A DNA stretch of 64,000 nt. Source: Burkholderia thailandensis E264 (GTDB taxonomy: Bacteria; Pseudomonadota; Gammaproteobacteria; Burkholderiales; Burkholderiaceae). The stretch spans positions 1,426,001-1,490,000 of the forward strand of contig NC_007650.1 in the NCBI RefSeq assembly GCF_000012365.1, given 5' to 3'. The notes beneath the pieces were generated by a model. The model saw only the letters and a program-made list of their open reading frames with translations. It ran no database searches and had not been told where the DNA came from. The number at the start of each line of letters is the position of its first letter. Positions within the stretch are counted from its first letter, which is position 1. The position numbers were made by a program, and so were the translations under genes. Positions 34,601-43,700 of this stretch are shown in pieces.

Positions 34601-36166
34601 CTCGGCGGCCATTCGCTGTCCGCCGTGCGGATCATCGCGCAGCTCCGGCAAAAGCTGAATGTCGACGTCGGCCTGGAGACGTTCATGGCGAATTCGAGCA
34701 TCGTTGGATTGATCGGCAGCCTGCGTGAGTCCGGCGCGTTGGGCGCGGCAGATAACGGCGGCGGAGACGGCGGGCGGGCGTCGCCGCCCGAGGCGGAAGG
34801 CGCGGCGGCGACGAGCGAAACCGTGGTCCCGAGCGCAGCGCGGCCGGACGCGAGCGCCGCGTCCGCGCCGTGCGTATCGGCGCGGACGCTGAAGCCGTCG
34901 GCGAGCGAAAAGGCGCTTTACTTCCTCGACAGCGTTTCGACGGTGCGGCAGACGTACAACATCCCGGTGGGGCTGCATTTTCCGGAAGGCGTGAACGCCG
35001 ACGCGCTGGAGCGCGCGCTGAGGCACGTGCTCGACACGCACGAATCGCTGCGGGCCGCGTTCGAGCCCACCGCCGAGGGGCTGGTCAAGCGCATCCATCC
35101 GACGCCCGCCGGCGCGCTGATCGAGCGCCACGCGCCGACCGATTTCACGACGCTTCGCCGGACGTTGAACCGGATGCTGCGCGAGCCGTTCGAGCTGCAC
35201 GAAGGGCCGCTGATGCGCGCGCATCACTTTCCGCTGGAGGAGGGCGGCGCGGCGGTGTTCTATCTGTTTCACCACATCGTCGTCGACGGAATCGGCTGCG
35301 GGAATTTCCTGCGGGAGATGGCGGGCGCGTACGAGGCGATCCGCGGCGGCGCGCAGCCGGTGGGCGACGGCGCTTCCACGGGCGACGACGATGATCCGCC
35401 GGCGAACGCCGCCGCGCGCGTCGACGAGCTCATCAGCCGATTCGGCATCGTCGATCGCGTGCTGAATCTGCCGTATCGCGCGCCGTTCCCCGAGGTGCGC
35501 ACGCTGGCGGGCGACAGCCTCGCGCTCGAGATCGCCGCCGACGTGCGCGCCGAACTCGACGAATACTCGCGCGCCGCGGGCGTGCCGCTCGCGACGATAT
35601 TCCTGAGCGCGTTCGCGCTGACGCTGCATCGCCTGAGCGGCGACCGGATCGTCAATGTCGGCCTGGCGACGATGAACCGCACGCCCCGGACGCTCGGAAA
35701 GATCGGCCTGTACACGAACACGATCGTGCTGCCGGTCGAAATCGAGCCGTCGAGCCGGCTGAGCGACTTCGTCGATCGGGTGACGGCTTCGCTGTTCTCG
35801 ATCTACGGCTATGCCGACGTGCCGTTCGAGGAGGTCGCGAGCCGCCTCGTCGAGTACGCGTCGCTCGGCAGGACCCCTGTCTTTCAGACCTTTTTCAATT
35901 TCATCGATCGCTCGATGTACGAGTTCTCGATGGCGGGGCTGCCGGTGCGGGAAATCGCGCTGCGCCCGACCGGCGCGAAGTTCGAGCTGTCGCTCGAAGT
36001 CAACGACTTCCGCACGCACACGCAAGTCTTCTTCGAATACAGCCAGGACGTATTCGACGAAGCGCTCGTCGACGAGATCGCGTCCGAGTTCGTCCGCAGC
36101 CTGCTCGCGTGCGTGCGCTCCCCCGGCGACGCGGTCGAGCGACTTGCCCTGACCACGCAATCTTGA
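31637..36166 (+). CDS. btaK: NRPS, C-A-T-C (bactobolin-type assembly line)
   Basis: A 1509-residue synthetase, the first gene of the large plus-strand operon. Domains in order: condensation (1-440) with HHVCVDG; adenylation (about 455-930) with YTSGSTGVPKG and YGPTEATIW; carrier (LMTLGGHSL, near 988); and a second condensation domain (about 1085-1500) with HHIVVDG. The hand-read code DILQICVIW resembles glycine-type codes (DILQLGLIW), so a small amino acid is likely. The second C domain has no following A-T in this protein and should join the growing chain to an acyl or aminoacyl unit delivered by another protein, plausibly the chlorinated valine carrier or the PKS at 36174, which begins 7 bases after the stop. 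The symbol follows gene order in the B. thailandensis bta cluster as I remember it. Confidence 0.9.
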   Translation: MLQAVNETLPLTNSQMAMWLQWKYAPDDPAYNNPLLFELDGEVDVERLKEAFAAVADAHPAIRMRFIERAGVPVQYSESNPRGPLEFVDLSDVDPSVRQQRIDAAVQGCLLAPFDLLAEPVHRFLLIRTRPRGYLLALNIHHVCVDGASALILLDDISSAYGDRAAYAAASAARTGQGFDAVLNLERQRWADGVHAQTEAAWRAHLADRVCSVEFAKLAFDGDRPAGDGARQYRWTLPDTLPARLKAVNRVTRTTPFVILMSAFSVLLHRYLQQDALAIAYPVDTRPSGFARIFGSFINFVPAFVDVSPDMTADALFEKVRQQRRQTKAIADFPQVDLMRLARRTLADSSSPCLNVALVPARFALDSLKLGGVRVEQRHYFVGSAKQDLALLYDGDDTLSLILEYRHGLLSESVARQMASDFNVIVEQIVDRPDLRIGDLALSDQHAFAERHATLADAAPQTTAVAAIERALREQPTRIVAGEPGHAVSARQLSGASNGIARRLAAANVKAGDRVGVRMNRGGALLAALLGIWKIGAAYVPLPTDLPPARRAHIADDAGLAACLHRTAPADPTSHDIVLTDEIFAAPDAEALADIDADPDGIAYLIYTSGSTGVPKGVEVTHRNVASFLRAMAGALPIGRDDRLLATTTIGFDISLLELLLPLTVGAAVIACPEHVRIDAKALERVIDDERITWLQGTPSFFNVLRAGGWRGNKGLNILCGGEPIDASTYDFLRDACASVWQVYGPTEATIWSTIAGPEADGVAGLGEPLRNTTIHLLDAHGQLVPRFSKGEICIGGHGVARGYRNRAALTAERFVHVPGAGRVYRTGDFAFRDSHERLRFLGREDGQVKIRGFRVELGEIEKQIEALGEVRKAVVLVQRATAAEPTLIAWCEPRAGRALEPDALRAALAAALPAYMVPARIARIDSWPLNANGKIDRGALADRATAPTCPPQAPPLDALDALVPTFQAIYADVLRLDAVDPRATLMTLGGHSLSAVRIIAQLRQKLNVDVGLETFMANSSIVGLIGSLRESGALGAADNGGGDGGRASPPEAEGAAATSETVVPSAARPDASAASAPCVSARTLKPSASEKALYFLDSVSTVRQTYNIPVGLHFPEGVNADALERALRHVLDTHESLRAAFEPTAEGLVKRIHPTPAGALIERHAPTDFTTLRRTLNRMLREPFELHEGPLMRAHHFPLEEGGAAVFYLFHHIVVDGIGCGNFLREMAGAYEAIRGGAQPVGDGASTGDDDDPPANAAARVDELISRFGIVDRVLNLPYRAPFPEVRTLAGDSLALEIAADVRAELDEYSRAAGVPLATIFLSAFALTLHRLSGDRIVNVGLATMNRTPRTLGKIGLYTNTIVLPVEIEPSSRLSDFVDRVTASLFSIYGYADVPFEEVASRLVEYASLGRTPVFQTFFNFIDRSMYEFSMAGLPVREIALRPTGAKFELSLEVNDFRTHTQVFFEYSQDVFDEALVDEIASEFVRSLLACVRSPGDAVERLALTTQS

Positions 36167-36173
36167 GGAAAAC

Positions 36174-39100
36174 ATGGAACAGGTAGCACTGATTGGATCC
36201 CGACTGCGGCTGCCCGGCGCCGATACGGTCGATGCGTTCTGGGAGAACATCCTTGCCGGCCGGGATTGCATCGATTCGCTGTCCGACGCGGAGCTGCTCG
36301 CGGCGGGCGTCGATCCCGCGGCGTTGAGCCAGCCCGAGTACGTGAAGCGGGCCGGCGTGCTCGCCGACGTCGACCGCTTCGATTACCGCTTCTTCGGTTA
36401 CACGTTCCGGGAAGCGCAGGCGATCGACCCGCAGCAGCGCGTGCTGCTCACGCTCGCGCATCAGCTGCTCGAGCAGGTCGGCGCGTCGAGCCGCGACGTC
36501 GGCGTCTACACGTCGATCGGATTTCCGCACTACCTGCTGAACAATCTGAGCGCCCAGGCGCCCGGCCGGGTCGCGTTGTCCGACGTGGTGTTCGGCAATA
36601 GCGGCGATTGCGCGTCGACCCGCATCGCATACAAGCTGGATCTGCACGGCCCGGCGATGTCGATCCAGTCGGGATGCTCGTCGGCGCTGATGGCGCTGCA
36701 CAGCGCGCGGATCGCGATTCTCACCGGGCAGTGCCGGATGGCGCTCGTCGGCGCCGCCGCGATCCGCACGCCGCAAAAGGAAGGGTATCTGTATCAACGC
36801 GACGGCGTGCTCGCGAAGGACGGCGTATGCCGGCCGTTCGACGCGCGCGCGTCCGGCACCGTGTTCACGAACGGCGCGGTGGTGCTCGCGCTGAAGGCGT
36901 TGTCCGCCGCGCAGCGCGACGGCGACGACATCATCGGCGTGATCCGCGGCTCGGCGATCAACAACGACGGCCAGCGCAAGTCCGGCTACACGGCGCCGAG
37001 CGTCGCCGGGCAAAGCGAGGCGATTCGGCGCGCATACGAGCGCAGCGGGATTGCGCCGGAGACGATCGGCTACGTCGAGACGCACGGCACGGGCACCGCG
37101 CTCGGCGACCCGATCGAAATCCAGGCGCTGAAGGACGCGTATGGCGGGCATGGCGGCGCGAGCGCGCGTTGCGCGCTCGGCTCGACGAAGGCGAACATCG
37201 GGCATACGGACGTCGCGGCGGGGCTGGCGGGCGTGCTGAAAGCGGCGCTGTGCCTGAAGCACGCGATCAAGCCTGCGCTCGCCGGATTCGAGCGCGCGAA
37301 CCCGAATCTTCCGCTCGACGGCTCGCCGTTCTACATTCCGAGCGCGCCCGAACCGTGGCCGGACGCACCCGGGCAGCCGCGGCGCGCGGCGGTCAGCGCG
37401 CTCGGCGTCGGCGGCAGCAACGCGCACGTGATCCTCGAGCAGGCGCCGGGCCGCGATCTGTCGCGCCGCGTCGACGCGGGACCGCTGCTGATATCCGCGC
37501 AAACGCCGCCCGCGCTCGACGCGCTCGATGCTCGATATGACGAGGCGCTCGCGCGGCAAACGCTGCCGTCGGGCGATGCGCGCTACACGTCGCAACTGTT
37601 CCGTCAGCATTATCCGGAGAAGCGGGCGTTCGTATTCGAGCCGTCGGGCGGCCGGCGCCGGGTCACGCCGTCGGGCGACTGGCGTCACGCGCAAGCGGCG
37701 CTGCTGTTTCCGGGCCAGGGCACGCAGTACGCCGGCATGGGCGGGGCGCTCTACGCGCGCGGCGGGTGGTTCCGCGCGGCGTTCGACGATTGCGCCGATC
37801 GCTTCGTGCGCGAAGGCTGCGCGGACCCGCGCGAGCTGCTGAACGCGGACGAGGCCCGCATTCGCGATACGGCGGTTCTGCAGCCTTATCTGTTCGCGCT
37901 CGAATATGCGTTGGGCGCGACGCTGCTGGCGATGCGCTTGCCGGTCGCGGCCGCGATCGGGCACAGCCTCGGCGAATACGTCGCCGCGACGCTCGCCGGC
38001 GTGTTCGATCTGGCCGACGCGGTCGCGATCGTCGCGATCCGCTCGCGCATCATGAGCCGCGCGCCGCGCGGCGCGATGCTCGCGGTGCTCGCCGACGAGG
38101 CGCGAGTCACGGCGTTCCTGAACGACGAGCTGTCGCTGTGCGCGGTCAACAGCGATACGTCGTGCGTCGTGGGCGGCACCGAGCAGGCAGTCGACGCGCT
38201 CGCCGCGCGCGTCGCGCAAGCGCAGCTCGCGTCGGTGAGGCTGCCGACGTCGCACGCGTTCCATTCGCACCTGATGGAAGCGAGCAGCCGCGAGTTCGCG
38301 GCCGCGTTCGACGGCGTGTCGATGCGCGCGCCGCGCTTTCCGATCGTCTCCAATCTCGACGGGCGCGCGGATTTGCCCGAGCGCTTCGCGACCGCCGGCT
38401 ATTGGGTCGACCATCTGCGCCGTCCGGTCCGCTTCCGCGATTGCCTCGCGACGCTGGCGTCGCTCGTGCCGTTCGGCGCGTGGATCGAGGCGGGGCCCGG
38501 CCGGTCGATCGCCAATACGTTTGCGCGGCTGCCGTTGACCGACGCGAGCTGCTTCCCGACGATGCTGCCCGGACACGAAACGGTGCTGTTCGACACGCTG
38601 GCCGCGCAATGCTGGGCCAACGGCGTCGACGTCGACTGGACGCCGCTCTACGGCGACGCGCGCGGCAACGTGGTTCCGCTCGTGCCGCATCCGCTCGACG
38701 AGATCTCGTGCTGGATCGACGCGCCGGCGAAGCGGTCCGCCTCCGACGCGGCGCCCGAATACCAGAAGCAGAGCGATATCGATCAGTGGTTCTACGAATA
38801 CGACTGGACCACGGTGCCGCCGCGCGGCGACGGCGCGAAGCCGGACGAGGCGGCGGAGACGGCGATCGCCGATTCGGTCCTGCTGATCGGGGACGCGAGC
38901 GCCGAAGCCGCGCTGCTCGCCGAGCGCGTCGCGCGGGACGCCGCATCGTTCTTCGTCGTGGACGGCGCGCATCCGGACGTGCTGGACGGACGGCTCGCGG
39001 CGATCGCGGCCCAGGCCGGATCGAAACAGACGCGCATCTCGCGCGTGTTGATCGTCGTGCCGTCGCGGCGCGACGGCGCGGCCGCGCATCGCGCGGATTC

Positions 39101-40748
39101 GGACGACACAGAAACGCACGACGAATCGGGCCGCGCAATCGATGCGATGCTGTCGATGCAACGTACGTTCGATGCGCTGCGCAACGCATTGCCGGGCAAG
39201 CTCGACATCGCGTTGATCGCGTTTTCCGGCGTGCACGCAGACGAGGCCCGGCCGTCGGTCGGACGCGCGTGGATCGACAGCTTCGCGACCGTCGTGCAGC
39301 AGGAATTCTCGCGGATGATCTGCCGCACCGTTCACGTGGATGCCGCGGCCCTCGCGGGCGGCGAGACGGACCCCGAAGCAAGCCGGCGCTCGATCGATGC
39401 GCTCGCGCGCGCTTGCCTGCGTCACTCGGGCCGGTTCCTGCGCATTCGCGACGGCCGGTTGATCGAGCGCAAGCTCAAGCGTGGCGGATCAAGCGCCGCG
39501 CCCGCGCCGGCCGCGGCGCCGAAATCGCCTCGCAGCGTGCTGGTCGTCGGCGGAGCAGGAAATGTCGGGATGATCTACGCGGCGTTCTTCTCGACCGTCG
39601 TCGGCGCGGACGTCGCGATCGTCAGCCGCAGCGCGAGCGCGTTCTCGAACGCGCTGCGCGATCCGAGCGCCGCGGCGGACCGCGCGCTGCGGCGGCGCAA
39701 GGCGCTGTACGAGCGCATGGTCGCGGCCGGGCGCCGGATCCTGTTCGTCGATGCCGACGCGACCGATCCGCTGCAACTCGAACGCGCCGCGCAATCGGTC
39801 GCCGACGCGTTCGGCTCGCTCGATCTCGTCGTTCATGCGGCGGGCGCGCCGGCCGACATGCACTACCGGACGTTCGACGATACCGATGTCGCGTATCTGG
39901 ATGCGCTCGTGTCGCCGAAACTCGACGTATGCGCGAACCTGCATGCGCTGACCCGCGCGCTGCGCATTCCGCGCGTGATGATCGTGTCGTCCATTTCGGC
40001 CACGCTCGGCGGGATCGGGCTGTACGGCTACGCGGCGTCCCACTCGCTGCTGAACGCGTATGCGCAGTCGGCGAGCAGTGCGGCGTGCCGGTGGACCGTG
40101 ATCGACTGGGATGCGTGGGAATTCTTCAAGGACACGCGCGACGAGGCGAATGACGACGTCGGCATCGATCACTACGCGATCAGCGAACAGGAAGGGCTGT
40201 CGGTGCTCGAGCGCCTCCACGCGCTCGATTGGCCCGCGCACGTCGTCGTCGCGAGCGGCGATCTGATCGGGCGCTATCGCAACTGGGTGCTGTCCGAGCG
40301 CGACGAAACGCCCGCCGCGCAGCAGATCGTCGCGCCGCGCCCGCTGCTGAAGGACGAGCTGATCGCGCCGCGCACCCGCACCGAGGCGGCGCTCGCGAAG
40401 CTGTGGGGCGAGTGCATCGGCGTCGAGCCCGTCGGCATACGCGACAACTTCTTCGAGCTGGGCGGCCATTCGCTGATCGCGCTGAAACTCGTCGACCGGA
40501 TCAATCAGACGCTCGACTGGGATCTGTCGGCGGTCGACATGTTCAAGTTTCCGACCATCGAACGTCTCGCCGACGCGAACGCGGCCGACGACGCCGTTGC
40601 CCCCGATGCGGCGGACGGCGCGCGCGACGATGCGCACGACGACGCCGTGCCGGCGTCGGCTGCGCTCGATGCGGGCGTGCACGCGCAGCGGCGTCGCCAT
40701 CACTACTACCAAAGCAGAAAACACAGCATGGAGTCGAAAAGTGAATAA
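36174..40748 (+). CDS. Type I PKS module, KS-AT-KR-ACP
   Basis: A 1524-residue polyketide synthase. The ketosynthase (1-430) has active cysteine in SGCSSALM (about 167), HGTGTALGDP and KANIGHTDVAAG. The acyltransferase (about 510-810) has GQGTQYAGM, GHSLGE with its serine near 595 and HAFHSH, the motif typical for malonyl-CoA. The ketoreductase (about 1120-1310) has GGAGNVG and retains the tyrosine in GLYGYAASHS, although the usual downstream asparagine position is histidine. A carrier (FFELGGHSL, serine about 1431) ends the module. This is the only acyltransferase in the cluster, so it may also load the carriers of the two later PKS proteins. It overlaps the next gene by eight bases. Confidence 0.92.
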   Translation: MEQVALIGSRLRLPGADTVDAFWENILAGRDCIDSLSDAELLAAGVDPAALSQPEYVKRAGVLADVDRFDYRFFGYTFREAQAIDPQQRVLLTLAHQLLEQVGASSRDVGVYTSIGFPHYLLNNLSAQAPGRVALSDVVFGNSGDCASTRIAYKLDLHGPAMSIQSGCSSALMALHSARIAILTGQCRMALVGAAAIRTPQKEGYLYQRDGVLAKDGVCRPFDARASGTVFTNGAVVLALKALSAAQRDGDDIIGVIRGSAINNDGQRKSGYTAPSVAGQSEAIRRAYERSGIAPETIGYVETHGTGTALGDPIEIQALKDAYGGHGGASARCALGSTKANIGHTDVAAGLAGVLKAALCLKHAIKPALAGFERANPNLPLDGSPFYIPSAPEPWPDAPGQPRRAAVSALGVGGSNAHVILEQAPGRDLSRRVDAGPLLISAQTPPALDALDARYDEALARQTLPSGDARYTSQLFRQHYPEKRAFVFEPSGGRRRVTPSGDWRHAQAALLFPGQGTQYAGMGGALYARGGWFRAAFDDCADRFVREGCADPRELLNADEARIRDTAVLQPYLFALEYALGATLLAMRLPVAAAIGHSLGEYVAATLAGVFDLADAVAIVAIRSRIMSRAPRGAMLAVLADEARVTAFLNDELSLCAVNSDTSCVVGGTEQAVDALAARVAQAQLASVRLPTSHAFHSHLMEASSREFAAAFDGVSMRAPRFPIVSNLDGRADLPERFATAGYWVDHLRRPVRFRDCLATLASLVPFGAWIEAGPGRSIANTFARLPLTDASCFPTMLPGHETVLFDTLAAQCWANGVDVDWTPLYGDARGNVVPLVPHPLDEISCWIDAPAKRSASDAAPEYQKQSDIDQWFYEYDWTTVPPRGDGAKPDEAAETAIADSVLLIGDASAEAALLAERVARDAASFFVVDGAHPDVLDGRLAAIAAQAGSKQTRISRVLIVVPSRRDGAAAHRADSDDTETHDESGRAIDAMLSMQRTFDALRNALPGKLDIALIAFSGVHADEARPSVGRAWIDSFATVVQQEFSRMICRTVHVDAAALAGGETDPEASRRSIDALARACLRHSGRFLRIRDGRLIERKLKRGGSSAAPAPAAAPKSPRSVLVVGGAGNVGMIYAAFFSTVVGADVAIVSRSASAFSNALRDPSAAADRALRRRKALYERMVAAGRRILFVDADATDPLQLERAAQSVADAFGSLDLVVHAAGAPADMHYRTFDDTDVAYLDALVSPKLDVCANLHALTRALRIPRVMIVSSISATLGGIGLYGYAASHSLLNAYAQSASSAACRWTVIDWDAWEFFKDTRDEANDDVGIDHYAISEQEGLSVLERLHALDWPAHVVVASGDLIGRYRNWVLSERDETPAAQQIVAPRPLLKDELIAPRTRTEAALAKLWGECIGVEPVGIRDNFFELGGHSLIALKLVDRINQTLDWDLSAVDMFKFPTIERLADANAADDAVAPDAADGARDDAHDDAVPASAALDAGVHAQRRRHHYYQSRKHSMESKSE

Positions 40749-43700
40749 TCTTGACGTCGCGATCATCGGCATGAGCGGAGCGTTTCCGGGCGCGTCCGAT
40801 GTCCGGGAATTCTGGCGCAATCTGGAATCCGGCCGTTGTTCACTGGAGCGCTATTCGGAGCAGGAACTGCTCGACGCCGGCGTCGATCCCGCGCATCTGA
40901 AGTCGCCGAAGTACGTGCCGGTCGGCGGCCGCATGCGCGACATCGAATGCTTCGACAACGAATTCTTCGGCATCAGCAATCACGACGCGCGGCTGATGGA
41001 CCCGCAGCAGCGCGTGTTCCTGCAGCTCGCGTGGCATGCGTTCGAAGACGCGGGCTTCGTGCCGGGCGCGCATCCGGGGCGCGTCGGCGTCTATGCGGGC
41101 GTGAGCCTGAACAGCTATCTGCACACCGTCGTGTTCCGGTCCGACGAAGTCGACCTCGACCGCGACGGCCAGAGCATCCTGTTCGGCAACCTGAGCGACT
41201 ATCTGACGACCCGGCTGTCCTATCTGCTCGACCTCAAGGGGCCGAGCGTCAACATCCAGACCGCGTGCTCGACGTCGCTCGTCGCGATTCACGAGGCATG
41301 CCAGGGCCTGCTGAGCTACCAGGCGGACGTCGCGCTGGCGGGCGCGTGCTCGATCAACGTTCCGAACACGCGAGGCTACCTCTACAGCCAGGACAGTTTC
41401 TTCTCGCCGGACGGCCAGGTCCGTGCATTCGACGAGCAGGCGGCAGGCACGGTGTTCAGCAACGGCGCGGGGCTCGTCGTGTTGAAGCGTCTCGAGGACG
41501 CGCTGCGCGACAACGATCAGATCTACGCGGTGCTGAAGGCGAGCGCCGTCAACAACGACGGCTCCGACAAGGTCGGCTACGCGGCGCCGAGCGTGTCCGG
41601 GCAGAGCGCCGTGATCCGCGATGCGCTGCACGCGTGCGAGATCCGCCCCGAGCAGATCCAGTATGTCGAGACGCACGGCACGGGCACCTCGCTCGGCGAT
41701 CCGATCGAGATCGCCGCGCTCACGCAGGCATACGCGGCAGACCGGCGGCGCGGCGCGGCCCACCGGCCGGCGAAATGCGCGATCGGCTCGGTGAAGACGA
41801 ACATCGGGCATATCGACGTGGCGGCAGGCGTCGCCGGCGTGATCAAGACCGCGCTCGCGCTGCGGCACAAGACCTTGCCCGCGTCGCTCGGCTTCGAGAA
41901 GGCGAACCCGCGGCTCGGCCTCGAAAACGGCCCGTTCTACGTCAATGACCGCACGCAGCCGTGGGCGTCCGACACGCTGCGCGTCGCGGCCGTGAGCAGC
42001 TTCGGCATCGGCGGCACGAACGCGCATGCGATCCTCGAGGAAGCGCCCGTGCAAGACCCGCTGCCGGCGACGAAGCCCGCGTACTGCCTGACGCTGTCGG
42101 CGCGCACCGCGCAGTCGCTGGAGGCGCTGCGCGGCAGCTATCTGGCCTTTCTGAGCGGCGACGATCTGCCGTCGTTCGCGGATCTCTGCTTCACGTCCAA
42201 TGTCGGGCGCAAGCCGTTTGCACACCGGATCGCGATCGCGGCGAGCGGGGCGGCGGACGCCGCGCGGCGGCTCGCGGACGCGACGGCGGCGACGAGCGAC
42301 GGACAGCCGCATCGCATCGTGGTGTCCACGCCGGCGGCCGACGCGAACGCGACGTGGCAGGCGATCTGCGGCGGCGACATCGACCCGCGCGAGCCGCTGT
42401 TCGAGGCGGCCGACCGTTACAGCGCGGCGGAACTGGTGGCGGCGTATGCGGCCCTGCTCGTCGCGCAACTGCGGCGGCTCGGGCTCGCCGCCGCGCTGCG
42501 GCAGCCGGCGCATCTGCCGGACAGCCTCGTCGAGCTGCTCGCGCCGCGGCGCGACGATCCGCTGCGCGAGCTGATCGCGCAAGCGCCCGCCGACGCGTCG
42601 CAGTCGGACTATCCGCTGACGCTGTCCGCCGAGTCCGAACTGCGGATCGGCACGCGCGTGCATGCGCTCGGCGCGCCGTCGCTGCGCGGGCGCTTCGTCG
42701 CGGAACTGCTCGCGGCCGGCTGGGCGGCCGGCGTGCCGGTGGATTGGGCGTCGTTCCATGCGGACGAGGCGCGGCGCAAGACGTCGCTGCCGGCGTACGC
42801 GTTCGCGAAAAAGGCGCTGTGGCTTTCGACCGCGACCGAGGCCGAGCGGCGCAATCGCAAGATCGAAGACATCGGCCAGTGGTTCTACAAGCCGACGTGG
42901 CGCGAAACCGCCGCGCTCGCCGCGCGCACCCGGCGCGCGGACGAACCGGCGGACGCGAGCGTGCTCGTCTTCAGCGCCGATCGCGCCCATCGATTGGCCG
43001 CGCCGTGGGCGGCCGCCGCGCGATGCCTGTATGTGGTGCCGGGCGCCGGCTTCGGCGAGTTGAGCGACGACACCTATTGCATCGATCCGGCATCCGAAGG
43101 CGATTACCAGCGCCTGATCGAGACGCTGGCCGCGCGCGGACGCCTGCCGCGCCGCGTCGTGCACGCGTGGCTCGCCGCCGAGGCCGCGTGGGACGGCACG
43201 CCGGCGAACTTCGCGAACTGCCAGACGCTCGGGCTGTTCAGCCTGATTTTCTTCGCACGATCGCTGAACCGCGTGACGGTTGGCAGCGCCGCATGCTCGA
43301 TCGTCGTCGCCGCGTCGCAGATGGCCGCGCTGACGCCTCGCGAGGAGGTGAATCCGGACAAGGCGACCGTGCTCGGCATCAGCCGGACGCTGCAGAAGGA
43401 GTATCCGTTCATCGATTGCCGGATCGTCGATATCGCGTCGCACGAACTGTTCGGCGCGACCGATTCGGCTGCGCAGCTCGGCCTCGAGTTTCTCGAGCCG
43501 CTCACGCCCGAAAACGAAATCGTCGTGCTGCGCGGCGCACGCCGCTGGCAGACCACGTATCAGCGGTTCGCCGTGCCGGCGAAGTGCGAGCCGGACGTCC
43601 AGGCGCGCGGCGTCTACGTGATATTCGGCGGTCTCGGCGAGCTCGGGCTGAACGTCGCGGCCCATCTCGCGAGCCGCGCGCCGTGCACGCTGCTGCTCGT

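Noticed and set aside
31613..36271. Long minus-strand open frame opposite the first bactobolin-type NRPS
   Set aside because: It mirrors a gene with clear C-A-T-C domains; its own translation is arginine/aspartate-rich without motifs. The same holds for other long antisense frames across the NRPS and PKS genes, as expected at this GC content.
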